Part shown: one piece after another, positions 37,401 to 50,600 of the stretch
How the letters are laid out: each line of letters begins with the position of its first letter
Numbering within the stretch: position 1 is the first letter of the stretch
NCBI RefSeq assembly: GCF_015832195.1
Contig: NC_052019.1
Location: forward strand, 50,285,016 to 50,349,015
Direction of reading: 5' to 3'
Source of the DNA: Motacilla alba alba
Taxonomy: Eukaryota > Chordata > Aves > Passeriformes > Motacillidae
Length of the DNA stretch: 64,000 nucleotides
Made by a program: the position numbers and the translations under genes
The notes under the pieces: model-generated
Seen by the model: only the letters and a program-made list of their open reading frames with translations
What the model was told of the DNA's origin: nothing
Database searches by the model: none

Positions 37401-38712
37401 AGATATACTGAGACCATGAGGGTGGGAAAGCAGCACTAAGTCAAGAGGATGCTTTGACACTGTATTTTGTGTTCATTTGCTAAAGCAGGTGTGTAGTCAG
37501 CAAATCTCTGCTGAAGGGAATTATCCTTTAGATGGTCTCTTTTTAGTACTATAATGGTGCCACTAAAGCTGCAATAATTAAGGATCTCTCAGCATTTCAT
37601 TACAAAACCATATTTTCAAGTGGATATATAAATTGCATATAGAGAAAATTTGCTTCTCGTTCAAATATCTTCCTAAAATTAGCATTCTGAGTGGGTTCTT
37701 AAAACAACACACATATTAATTTGTTGATAAGAATGACTTAATGAATATTCAGTTCAGAAACCATGGAGGAACAGCTGTAACCCAGTAAGACTAAATGGCT
37801 TAGTTCCTTCCAGATCTGTGCAAATATTGTATGAAATGTAATGTACAAAATGCTCCTATGCACACAAGCAGACGCTGTTCATCAGAAATATATCTGTTTA
37901 GCAGGCAGGGAGCATATTTGCATTTAGAGGGTTTTGATGTTTGGTGGAAGGCCTGTGCAGGTTAACTGAAAACACAAATCTGCAAGATCTCATGTATTAT
38001 TAACCTTATTAAAAGGTTAGAATAAGAGATTTACAGTATAGCTTGCTTAAGATGGCAACAAGGAGAAAGCACCTCTCTCATTCAGTTCATGTCCATCCCA
38101 ATAAACTGTTTCGCCTAAATTATCCTCCATGTTCTCTTTATACATTTCAACAGAAGGTTGAAATCAGCTATAGGAGCAGACTGGAAATCTACATAGCTTG
38201 TGGATGGCGAGTCTGGCAAGTTAAGCAGGCATAAGTGAGGGGAATTTCTCTGCTAGCTGGGATGCTTTAGCCCAGAATTAAGCAGGTAGCCACCTCGGCA
38301 GCATGGCCAGGCACTCTGGCCTGCAACTGTCAATTGCCCTTGTGGATGCAGTGAAAATTGAGTGTTTTCACTCTCTTCCCATTCAGGAGCTTCCCAGTGT
38401 CAAGGTCAGATTTGAACCCTCTGTATAGGATGTGAAACACTCCATGAAGGACTCTCCACGGGTAAACATGGCAGCGGCAATAATGTTATTCCTTGTCAGG
38501 CTCTGTTCTGTTATTTCGGTCTTTCCCTTCTTCCACAAAGGGTATGTTTGCCCTGTAGGAGTTAGGCAGGGAGGGATCAACTCTGTGCTTCTGATTTGCA
38601 ACATCAAATGCTTTCCACAGCACCGTCATAGAGAATTTTGGGGTCTGAGCTCTGTCTTACATGTTAGAAGAGCAACAAATGGAAAGCAAGGATTTAACCA
38701 GGAAAAGACTTT

Positions 38713-38728
38713 AAAAAAAAAAAAAAAA
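38713..38728 (+). repeat. Poly-A tract (16 A)
   Basis: A homopolymer A-run. It ends an overlapping chance open frame with poly-K. Confidence 0.8.
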
Positions 38729-39185
38729 GATAAATTTATATAATTGCTGCATTATAGAAGAGTGTATTTAACTTTTTATTTCAGATTTATTGAGTATTTA
38801 CCCAAAAGACTGAAACAGCTCTTTTTGGAACATACAGTGATATAGTGTTCTAAAAATAACAAAGACTATTAATTAGTTATTTATCCAACAGATGGTCAGT
38901 GAATTAAATAATACAAGTTTTAGAAAACTTCATAATTATGTGTTTTTGCCAGAGACCTCAGTTAAATCTGTATAGAAATATGGAAAAATATGAAAATCCA
39001 AAGGATGCCATCAAAATTCAAATGTAAGTAACAAAAGCACTGAAGTACCTTTTAAGGGCTTGCACAGTCCAACAGCAAATATCTGCTCCCTCAGTCTTGG
39101 TTTGTGGGAGCTCCTTCTGATTCATGGCAGTATAACTAGGAGCAGAACCAAAGATGATCTTTTGTTCTCTATAAATCATGCTATT

Positions 39186-39188
<3 letters not shown>

Positions 39189-39229
<41 letters not shown>
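39189..39229 (+). repeat. (ATT)n microsatellite
   Basis: A pure run of about 13 ATT/TTA trinucleotides. The overlapping poly-I frame is a repeat translation. Confidence 0.96.
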
Positions 39230-39231
<2 letters not shown>

Positions 39232-42200
39232 TAAATAGTTCTATTTTGGTTGTCAGTGTGTCAGATTCTTGACATTAAACTATACTAAACATAAGTCCTT
39301 GGAGCTATCCATTGCATATCTAATACTCGCATAACTAATCCCTCAAATTATATAGAACAAGGCCTGTGTGTGATGAAATACATCAACCTTTCACATATTT
39401 ATCAGGAAAAGAATACAAGATTGAGTCCACTTTCTACATAAGGATACAAAAAAAGAAGAACAAAATTTTTCAAATCCTAATGCTGTGGTTTAAGTAAGTA
39501 TTAAGTTTGTATTAAGCTTAGGTTTTGACAGCCTGATTCATTACAGTTATTTCAACTTAATTTGAATGTTATCTTCTGCATGTCCTCTCCATTATTCTTT
39601 CATATTGCAATGCCCCATTTTTAAGCAAGAAATGAATTTTCACTATAATTATGGCCCCTTTAGCTGCCCATCCATGTAATCTGACATCTTGAATAGGTGA
39701 CATCTGAGCCAGGTGCTGTGGAAAAACCAGTCTGTCCCTCCTACAGAATGATGGTCATTTCCCTACTTGAACAAAATGATTATTTTTTTTCATGGTTAAA
39801 AGCCCATACATATTAAACTAATAGTTCTAATGCTGACATTACAATTCCATGAAGTGGAAAAAAATGCATTTTTTTTATACCTTTTTAATTCACTTTGTAA
39901 GCATCCTATTCTCATTTCAGCTATGTAGAGCACAAATATCAGTTCGCTGGCTCTAAATGTTCATATTCCAGTCAGGTTGAGTGTTAACAATACCCCTTCT
40001 TAAAATTTAATTTTAACAATATTCTTTTTAAAAATTTTATTGTATATTTTACTTAGTGCTTCATGTTCTACATTCATGTGAGATCAGAAACCAATTTTTA
40101 TCACAAAAGGAAACAAAAAGGTCTCTATTCCTCATACCTGCAGAAAAAAAAAAAAAAGAAAAGAAAATTTCAATCTGTTATCTGGACATCTGATAAGACC
40201 CTGAAAAGAACAAAACGAACAGCAGTTGTGTCATGATTTTAAAATCTCTCTGCTTTTAAATGAAGCACACAGTCTGATTTGATTGAAAGCTGGTTTTGGT
40301 GTTGGGAGGAGGCTTCTCTGGGTGGGTGGCAGGAAGATCTCCTCTCTGCCACCCGGCCCCAGGCTCAGGACATAAAGGCTGAGCTGCCATCAGGAAGTGC
40401 CACGGTCCCATCCGTCTGTGGTGCCCTCCCACCGCCATGGTCACTTGCCTCCCAGTAGATGAGAGGAGAGATGGCTGCTAAAAATACACAGCTCTCAATA
40501 GCTGAAAAGCCAGCAGGAACAATAGTGTAATGCCCTCTAGAAACTAAGGATGGAAAAAGGGCATGAAGGGGAGGAAGAACAGGGAAAACTGAGAGGAGCT
40601 GTACAGAAAAGTCAAAGAGGAAGCAAAGCTGCTGACCTACAAACCAGCCACTACTTTTTGGGAAGTGCTTTTCTCTTGGAAATCAGAAAAGAAAGAATGA
40701 CCAGTTGTAGATATGGAGTAAATGTGATCTAACCCTGTTGAGCAGAACCTGTAAAGCAAGGTGGTTTTAGTTTAAAAAATTAGATTAAAATTCTGTTTAT
40801 TTAAACTGCACACATTTTTTATGACCAGAGCTAAGCCGTTATCAGAATGGTTTTAAAATTAATTTCCATTTTTTAAGACTGTAGTATTTTTATTTCTTCT
40901 ATCAACATTTTTCACTTTTCAGAAGAAATAACTAAAAAAATCCAAAAACAGGCTACATTGATAAGGGTTAGTAAGATTTGAATCTACCTTTTTTAAGCTT
41001 TGAGGAAATTTTGCAAGACTTTTAAGTAAATATATTTTTCAGAGTATACTTGTAGGGTTTTGCAAAGTCCTGTTATAATTAGGACAGATAAAGAAACCAG
41101 GAACTAAAATTTCCATTTGTGACCTCTCTGACTTTCTACCACAGCATCTAAAGCAAGGGTGCCACTGTTAATACTGGAAAATGGAAAGAAGGGTGGATGC
41201 AGTAGCACTTACCAACCTTCACTTGATCTTATGATTTGTCTGCAGAACCATGATAGCTTTCTAATTTAACTGGAGGACTGAACCTAACAAAAACAGAGTT
41301 GTGATCTGAAGGGAGGGATTGTGAGCAGCAGCAGGCAGGCAAGAACAGCCTGCAAGTGCCAAATGCAAGGTGAGCTGGGACCACTGCCTCTCTTCACACA
41401 TGTCAGCATGCAGATGCCTTCTGATAACAATTTACTCAGCTCTGGAGAAAGAGGAGCTTTTTCATCTTAATTACACTGGCTCCCAAATAGCATGACAGAT
41501 TTTATTGAAAGTATTTCATAATTAAACTGAGGACTAACGTAAAGGAGAGCATAATCAACATTCACGTTTTATTACTTATTAAGACGCCAAACTATGGCCT
41601 GGGATTCTGATTTCTGGAAGGGGAAGAGGAAAATTTGGGCATACAACGGGGTCCCCAGTGTAAAAAGACTGTGTAGTACGAATGGAAGGGAACAGGGATC
41701 ATTGAGGGCATTGGCGTTCTGCTTTGGGAGGTAAGACAAATTGTGATATACTACATTAAATCTGAATTATGCCATGGAAGATAAATTAGTATGTGGATCC
41801 GTAAATAAATACAAGTCTACTTGTTAAACTAACAAGTTGGGTTCCCCCTAGAAACCACTGTTTAGTGGCACAGGAACAGCATTTCACAGCTGGCCAGCAG
41901 TGAACAGGAGAGGAAGTGAAGAAATGGGAGGGGCTATTTAGGGACAATGATAGCAGAGATGGGAAGCCTTAGAGATATGTTAATGGCTATAGAGGAATTC
42001 AGTGCTGCAGCTGGAACTAAATACCCCAAATACCCCATATGTAAATTTCTTAAGAGTAAAGGTGAAATCAGCCCAAAGAGCAAGAGAACTGACAACACAA
42101 AGACCCAAAATGTACAAAAGTGAAACCACAAAGAGCTGGTAAAACAGCTGGTGTTAAATGAAAACTATCTCCTATCTTTCAGCTCACACCTTAAAAAACA

Positions 42201-43661
42201 ACCAAGTCACCCCTCTCTGCCATCAGAAGTAGTACATAGGGGGAAAAAAGGGAAACGTGGAATATTTGGGAGAAGAATTGGATGAGTGATTAGGGGTTTT
42301 TTTTGATTGCATATAATTATATGAGATGATTTGGCAGGGAGCTAAACGAGATCATCTAATCCTTTTCCACATCCACAGAAACATCTCGGTACCAGAAAAT
42401 ATTTATTGTATTTGATTTCCGGCTTTCTCAGAACCACTTATATTAAATAACTTCAGGGAATCTTTTCTTTATGAATTTCAAGCTGGTGCACAGAGAGACA
42501 GAACATCAAGCAATTGCATTATCTTTTGGAATAGATATAATTTCTTTCAAATAGGACAGAAATCTGCTCTGGCAGAGCAAGGAATAGTGAGGCACCGGAC
42601 CCTGAACTGTCTCTTCAGCTTGCCCATTTAATGGATTAATGGCACACCAATGTTCATGCCTGCCACATGATTTCTTTCATTACTAAGAACTTCCCTTATC
42701 ACAAAAATACTAACATTTCCTTAGTGCCAATAATACAAATAGAAAACATTCTCTGTTCACAGCCCAGCAAGGCTGGTTCCATGGCTGCTGTCTCACATGG
42801 CCAGCAGAGTGACAGCTTCCAGGATAGGGATGAGTGTGCTGTGGGGTAGAGACAGAAGACAGATCTTCTTATGCCCTGCAGAGAAGCCTAAAGGGAAATG
42901 GGATTTGCTTCTTGAAAGCCTAAAAAGGAAAAGAAAAACAAAAACCCAACAAGCAAACAAACCTGATTATATGAAGATTCATAATTGTCCAAATAGCTAA
43001 TAATTTGATAATATGCCTGCATAATTTTTGGCTAAATTGAATGCTACTTGGTGTAGTTCCCAGGGCAATTTTATCAGTAAAAACATTCTTTCCTGTATGA
43101 GAATTGAGACATCTCTATGACAGTGAGTGCTGAAGAGAAGAAAAACAATAGAAGCCTGCTGATAGCCAAATATAGTTATTTAATTCATGTCTCCAGAGAG
43201 GTAACAAAACATATGTTTTGGTAGCATCAAGTGGTGAGCGACGAAAGGAAACCTTTAGATCTCTCTGGATTATCTGAGATCTTTTTCCTCTATTAAAACA
43301 TAACCTTTATTTTGCCCACTGAGAAATCCTTTTGGCATTTCACAACACCTCTGAGTACCTTGCCTCAAGGCTTCATAAAACTCCTCCTCCCAGCTAGCTT
43401 TGAAATTGTACAAATTCTGCACAGTGTCTTGAGGAACAGAAATAATTGTTTGTCCATTTACAATTGCTGCAGATCAGAGGAGGCTCCCCAGTCAGGCAGG
43501 ACTCTGGGCAGAGTTTTCCTCTGCAAATTCCAGTAAAGTGAAGATCTTTTGTGCTAAATATTCCTGCACAGTACACTCATAATTCCCCTGTCAAAAACAG
43601 TTTGTGCTGAAGTGCCTGGTTGTTGTAAACAGGGAACAAGGAAAATTACTTCAGGAGAAGG

Positions 43662-43690
43662 CTCACACACACACACAGAGGCACACACCC
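43662..43690 (+). repeat. Short interrupted (CA)n tract
   Basis: A run of CA dinucleotides broken by AGAGG, then a second short CACACACC run. Confidence 0.7.
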
Positions 43691-45247
43691 ATGTAGCTCT
43701 GCTTGAAGCCGTAGGCAAGCCAGAAGTTTAAATCTGTCTTTGGAGACTATAGGCCGAAGAGTGCTAAACATCATGGAAACTTTAAACATTATCCAACAGA
43801 TGTGGTTTAATTCTGCTACATCTGTTGGCAGATATATGCACTATGAGAATAGAGGATGGCTGATGAGAGCCTGGGAAGGGCAAAGCCACAGGCAGTGAAA
43901 GCTGAATGTCAGGGACGTGATGCCTGAGGCAGGTGTGTCTGTGTCTAAAGTGAACTCTTTCCATTCGGTCTGCCAGCTCCATAGCATTTGTTTCTGTAGA
44001 TGGAAAAGGTATTTCCTCTAGAGATGCTGCAGTCATCTTGCAGGGTACATTCTGCAGGTGCAGTGAGATGGGAAATAAAAAATTACTTTAACAAATTAGC
44101 AGAGGTTTAAAAAGTGAAAGTCAGCATTTTCAGGATTGCACGCAGATTTAGGAGGGCTCAGTTTCTGCATGCTCAGCCTGAAACAAATAATGGCTCAGAT
44201 GCTAAAGAGCTACCCATGCCCCTTAGAAATTCCAGCTTTTCAGAGTTTTCAGACTCCTAAAAACCAGACATTAGCTCTTTTTTGTGTAGTTAGTGCCTAC
44301 AGATTAAGTGCCACTGTCACTAGCAGCTTCTGGAAAATGTCCCTTCCTGTTTCCACCTTGCTTCTTAACATTTGACTCCTCCATCCAGCTCTAGCCAGAT
44401 GGGGCAGTGAGAGTGAGAACTGGGCTCTCAAACACTGCCATTCTCATTCAGGTGATGGTTGGGTTTGACTTTTTTCAAGTTAACAAAAAGCACTTATATT
44501 TAGGACTGTATTCAAACACGATTTTCAGAAAGTGATAACAATGGATTTTTCTTTTTTGATATGCCATATGCATGGACTTTTTAAATGAGGTCTTTCTGAG
44601 CATCTCCTGGTTATTTTGTTGCTAAATTATTCCTAATTTATTCATAGTTTATGTGCATAGCTATTTTTAAAAGGAGTTATGCAAAGACCTTCCACCTTGC
44701 TCTGGCTATGAGAAAGCAGCTGTGCCTCTGCAGATTTTTTTCACCATCCCTCTTCACAGTGCCTGGCATCTCCTCGGTGAGGTATTTATTCAAAAGGAGA
44801 ATTGACCTTTGGTTTCCTTTTGCTTCTGCCACTTACAAATAAGAGGAAAGAGTGCAGCTCGTGCTTATTTTGTGCCATCATCCACTTCAGTTGGGCTGTT
44901 TAGAAGGCACAGCCTTGGGCTGGTGGATATCCAATGGCCCAACCAATGCAGGCACAGAGAAGTGTGTCTGTGATAGCAGAGGTAATTCAGAAGATCAATA
45001 GTTGCCATCTCATCCAGTAAAGACTCACATTTTTCATACCTTTTACCACAAACTCAACTTTCTTCCTTCTCCCCAAAACAACATTTAAGTTAAACTATGC
45101 ACAAGTTCATTGTATTAACATGACCATTTTTTATTAATTTTTATTGGTACTTTATTTAGATACAGCTTGATTATTTTCTACATTATATTGACGAGTATTT
45201 ACCAGATTTACTTCAGTCTTTGTACACAAGCATGTGACCATCCTTTT

Positions 45248-45648
45248 ACAGAATCACACAATCAATTGGGCTGAAAAAGATCTCTGAGATGATCAAGTCC
45301 AACCTATGACCAAACATCACCCTGTCAATTAGACCACTGAGTGTCATGCACATCTTTCCTTAAACTCCTCCAAGGATGGTGAATCCACCATCTTGCTGGG
45401 CAGTCAATTCCAATGTCTAATCACCCTTTCTGTGAAGGAATTCCTCCTAATGTCTAACCTGAACATCCTGTTGCACCTCTGGAGGCTGTCTCCTCCTGTT
45501 GCCAGTTTCCTTTGACTCCACTTGGCTACAGCCTCCTTTCAGGCAGTTGCAGAGTGAAAAGGTCACCCCTAAGCCTCCTTTCCTCAAGAAAAGTGAAATC
45601 TTTGTTGTGTAGTTCTTCCTTGTTCATGCTGTTCTTTCACAGCTTCCT
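45248..45648 (-). mobile_element. CR1 LINE fragment, 5'-truncated, minus orientation
   Basis: The left edge has ACAGAATCACACAATC, the reverse complement of the CR1 terminal octamer tail. It continues through the conserved 3' region (GATCAAGTCCAACC, ATCTTGCTGGGCAG, GGAATTCCTCCTAATGTCTAACCTGAAC, CCTCCTTTCAGGCAGTTG). About 400 bp is recognisable, somewhat more diverged than the copy at 21364. It has the same minus orientation. No open reading frame of the element survives. The right edge fades after about 45648. Confidence 0.93.
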
Positions 45649-47496
45649 ACATCTTTAAAATACAAATACTGTTGTGCATAGGCTTTCTCAGTGCCAAGGA
45701 GCTATGGAGAATGGAAGAAGATTATTTAACTGGAACTCAGTCAAAAACTAAGACTAAAATTATATTGTTTGAATATTCAGTTTATTTCAGAGGCAGGGCA
45801 TAGCAGCTATCATTGTTGTAAGGCTAGATACACGGAGTGAAACAAAGAAAGTCTTTCCCACATAAATGGCTCTTGCTTGTAAGCTATGAAAGTCTACATG
45901 ATATAATCACAGAAATAATTATAAGTTTACTGTCTAAGGGCCACTAAAATGAATCAGAGCATTTTCTTCAATTCCCCTGACTCATGAAGCTGACACTGAA
46001 ACTCTTGTGTTGCCATGATCGTTCAGTCAAATTTCCCAGTGAAGTCAGGGTGGGTTTAAAGCTTGAAGGAATACACCACCAGTTCCCCAGGACACATCAG
46101 TTTTGATGTGAGCTGAGGAAAAGGCTCATGCTGCAAATGTAACCATTAACTTTGTGCTGTGATACTGACAGGCAGCTGTAGCATTTAGCCCCCAGGCAGG
46201 GAATGGAGCAGCCACATCTCTGGGAAGCTGGGGAAGGTAATCAGAGTTTGGGAGGGAGGCAACTCACTGTGCTCACTTACTGCTGAACCCCAGGCCATCC
46301 TTCACTGCGGCCCCTGTGCCAGCCTGACCCCTGCTTGCACCTCACAGGGCATCACAGGCAGGTCCTGGTATTTGGAGTGCCAAAGGGTACTTACGTGACA
46401 GCTAAAAATGGGAGCAGAACACAAGTAGTTACCAAGATGAGAAAAATGTGTTCAGGAAACCAAAGCTCTGTTCTTCTGATAGCCAGAATCACTGGGATTC
46501 AGTCCCATAACCTAAACCATTTTTTTCTGGACAAAATGCAACTCAGGACTTTTCAGGGAGCCAGGGTGGACTACTCAGGGCATGCATATGAATATGAGGT
46601 GGTTGTGTTCCCCGTGGCTCAGAAAATATCTGTTGTTGTGCTCTGCTACAAGCACCGATGGGTTCTAATGAAATTATGGAAGGAATGAAAGTAAATTTGG
46701 AAGGGTTCAGAAATCAGAAATGACACAAAGGAGCTCAAGGAATTTGCAAGTAAGAGTGAAACATAACTATGTTTGCAGTGGTTGTATTAGAAATATATTC
46801 CTTTACATTGGGCTGGTATAATTGCTCTCATGTAGCCTGAGGCAATTTGGGAGGCCCACTGATGAAGCCAATGCACTTACAAAAGTGTAAATCCAGTGAA
46901 AGTGAAAAATGAGGAACTATTATTGTGACATACATCAGGAAAATATATTTGCAGTGAATATAAACAGAGACAACTGTTGAATATAGTTGCTCCTGAAAAG
47001 GTTTTGCCTGTGCACTGTTTGCCCAAACAATGTCCTGCTTATGATAGGCTGAGTGCTTATTTAATGAAATCAGTTCCTGTTTATCTTCAGCTTCTGATCT
47101 ATCTGACTTTCTATCTGTATTGTAATGGTCTGGTTTGGGATTTTCAGACTAGTTTTTCTTCTAAGCCTGTTCCTTTCTTTATGTCATTCCCCAGGCCTGT
47201 TGAGAGCTCCCTCCCAGCTCCAACCCCAACCTGCCAAAGCCTCCTTGAAGGACTTCTTGTGCAGCAGGAAGGGTCGTCAGTATTTCTTACTGAAATAATC
47301 CTTTTCTCCTTAGGTTCTGTCAAGATAGACACTTTAAAAGCTATGTTAAACTGACAAAGTTCTTTGGGTTTTGCTCTTCTTTAAATTTTAGTGATTGACT
47401 GATTCATTTATCCTGTCTGGTCTGTCAGCTTATTGTTTATTCTTCCCGTACATGCTCTGGATGTAATGTTTGTTCCCTTAGCATTTGTCAGCCCTC

Positions 47497-47499
<3 letters not shown>

Positions 47500-47528
<29 letters not shown>
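47500..47528 (+). repeat. Poly-T tract (29 T)
   Basis: An uninterrupted 29-T run. A retroposed sequence on the minus strand would show its tail this way, but the flanking sequence shows no recognisable retrocopy and I could not find flanking duplications. Confidence 0.9.
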
Positions 47529-47530
<2 letters not shown>

Positions 47531-47567
47531 CAGCTACGTTATTTACAGCTGGGATGACAGCATTTGC

Positions 47568-47633
47568 CTCCTGTCCTGTCCTCTCCTCTCGTCTTCTTTC
47601 CTCTCTTCTCTTCTCCTCTCCTTGACTTCTCTT
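47568..47633 (+). repeat. CT-rich polypyrimidine low-complexity tract
   Basis: Mixed TCCTC, TCTTC and TCTC units, almost all pyrimidine, about 40 bases downstream of the 29-T run. Confidence 0.8.
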
Positions 47634-50600
47634 TGAATAGCTGACCTAGAAAAAAAAAATCTGGGTGAGTTTTCCCCTTTCCAAAGCTTCCAACTAAAGC
47701 TGCAGTGTCTACCTTGCAACATGGTTACTGGCCTTAGTCCCTTTTCTCTGTCTCCTTCACAAATGACTTCATTACTGACTTTAACACAGCTCAAGGCAGA
47801 ACAGGAGGTCCTTTACTATCCCTGTAGAGTGCTGAATAAAACCAAAAAGAAAATTGCAATAATGCAATAATATTGGAACTGAAATAAAACTGCTGTTGGG
47901 ATTCAAATGGGTGATCTCCAGATGCAGCTCAGGTCTCACCAGAAAGAATGTCTTTGAGTAAAAAGGTTTTACTTTTCCCAACTCCTCACTTAGCCAGTGT
48001 TTCACCAGGATGACAAGAGATGTTGTACAACAGGGCTTCTTTCACTTTATTATAAAACCAAATTTATGATTTCTTATGGTCACTAATGTGTCCTGGCATA
48101 TCTCCAAGTGTTGGACCATTAACCTTTCTGTCAGAGCTAAAATCCACTTATATAATTATGTTATCTTTATCTCAAATTTCCACTTACAGTTTCACTTGGG
48201 AAATAATATGCAAACAAACTCCTATTCTTCCTTTCCTTTCCTTCCCTTCCAAAAAGCAAACAGTTGAATAGAGTTGCTGTCAAACAAAGGTGACTTGGCT
48301 CTTCCCTTGTCTTTTCCACTTGTTTTTGAAACAGAGTTATCAAACTTTATCTCCACGCTTTACTCTCTTTGATTCCACATCTAATCACAGAATTCTTTTA
48401 AATACTTTTTATGTCCCTATTCTGCACCCATGGCTATTCCAAAGGTGTGTTAGGCTAGAGTGGCAGCTTTCATGATTTTTTGCTCTCCAGACAAAAAAAC
48501 CTTATCGAGAGAGGGAAACACAGTGGTTTGCTATGAGACACTCTGGGCTTTACCTTTGAAGACAAGGTCAAAGAACCTTTCAGTCTTCAGAAAGAATAAC
48601 TACAGGGTTTGAGGTAGCTCTTATTGTTGGAGAAATTTTGTGTGATATTTTTGGTGACATTTTTCTTCACATTTTTCTCATAGCACATTCCTCAGTAATT
48701 TAGTACTTTCTGTCATCCATATAATCTTCTACTAGGATTTAATGTGATACTCATACCTGGAGAGTGCACCCCACTGGGCAAACGAAAAGCTCTGAAGTGC
48801 AGACAGGCAGCAAAAGGCACCTCACCCGCAATCAGCAGTGTGCATGCTTCCAGCTTTAAATTGTAATTATGATCTGAAACTTTAACCTGTGAAGGCAACA
48901 TTGTGAGAGTTTAGCGTATCTGCTCACAAAGGTGAGAGGCAAAATGTGCTAGCACCAAAATGTGCTAGGAATTTCCTAATGGCCAGTGCTTTCAACCACT
49001 GCCAGTATTAGCACCCGAAAATCCATCTTTATTCTGTCTAGCACAAATAACTCCATGTGTAACAAGCATTCAGGCATGGCAGAATCTTTCCTACTTTACC
49101 ATTTCTGTAACTTCATTGCCATTAGATGCCTCAGTTCCCATCAGGTTTTTTTTTTCCCCTGGATATCCCTGAAGGGAAGTAAACAGTGGAACTGTGCAGA
49201 GACTCTGGAGTCACATCTGGACTGGCATCTGCAGCTGTGTTAACAGGTTTGTTGTGAATGAGTGCAGAGCCCGGCTCAGGCACAACCTGCCAGAACAGCG
49301 TGACCCGCCAAAATAAGATAGAAAGTAAGATACATCCTTGTCACCAATTCATGCCACCTTGTCTCAAAATATATCCACTCCTAAAACTTAATGGAGGAAT
49401 ACAGTTTGGGTACCTGCTCTGCTGTTGGGAAATTGAAACCGGTTTGAGTGAGAGACTGCTTTCTGGTTATTTTTTTGCCAGAGCAGGGAAAAAATGCTTC
49501 AAACCTCTCCTGAAATTGTTGCTGCCCCTCTTTCAGTATGTTATTCTTTAAGTACACAGAAGAGGTGATGGCCACATAGGTTTTCATCTGTTTATGACTC
49601 CCTGCTATTAAAGCCCATCCCTTTCAGCAGTGCTGAGCACTAAGAACTCATTCTTGGCAAAGACTATGAGCAAAAAAGAAAGCAGAAAGAACAAAATTGG
49701 TTTTCCTATGAACCACAACTGAGACTACCAGCTTTATACCCTGCACAGGAAGCAAAAGTCAAACTATGGAGGAGGTATGGTAACCAAACCGTTCATAGAT
49801 AATAGCAAGGATATTTTAAGTAATACAATGTTGATAAAAAAGTTTTGTTCATGATAGCATTACTTTGCTTTTCTCCTTACAACTGTAAGACTTTCCTGTT
49901 ATGAAAACCAGACTGTATTTAGGATTGCAATCTATGTCAATAATACGTAAGAGAGAAAACCATGTAAAGTAATTCCAGTAACTGGAATTTAAATAATTTT
50001 TTTACATATAGGGAACCAACAGGAAAATACAGACTGCTTTCATGGATTGCTGTGTTCTTTTAGCAAGGGGGAACATGTACCTTGGTGTTAAGAAAAACCA
50101 TATGAAGGATTAGCCATTTTGTGTTTTGCTTCACAAACTACCTCAGCAGAAACGCAGAGTTCACCTTACTTCTTGCTCAAAACCTGTTTTGGGTAGACAT
50201 CACTATTGATTTGAAATGTAAATCACAATTTTCTCATGAATCAGAGCACTTCATTAGTCATTCATGGCATTGTTCTTTCCAGTCTGACCTCTGCTTGCAA
50301 AATGATGTCTCTCTCCCATTCTCAGACTGAGAGTCGGCAATGAAGGAGAAAGGTTGGGCAGCTTTGAAAAGAGTAACTATTTGTCTGGAGTGGTTATTTC
50401 AATATTTTCTGATGCGAAAGCAAAAACACATCAGAACTAATTTCCTAGCCTTCTGTCAGTCTGCCTCGCTTCTCCCACAAGGCGCAAGTTGTGGGAATTC
50501 ACCGAACAGAAATTATACTGCTCATCCTGTCCTAAATGGAGCTCTTACTTTCATTTTGATGTGCGAGTGTTGCATGGAGTGGAACTTCATTTAACATACA

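Larger units (their letters stand above)
33136..45247. other. Unique AT-rich sequence, no gene seen
   Basis: Contains simple repeats listed separately, a GC-richer patch at about 40290-40460, and AT-rich blocks at about 37030-37400 and 41440-41610 that look like conserved non-coding elements. No supported gene. Confidence 0.6.

Noticed and set aside
38305..38321. Hairpin GGCCAG-GCACT-CTGGCC
   Set aside because: A six-base stem without a U-run or other context. Not a terminator or small RNA in a vertebrate setting.
46335..46688. 117-codon plus-strand frame following a GC-richer patch
   Set aside because: Looked protein-like in composition, but no domain or motif was recognised and no exon boundaries or polyadenylation context were found.
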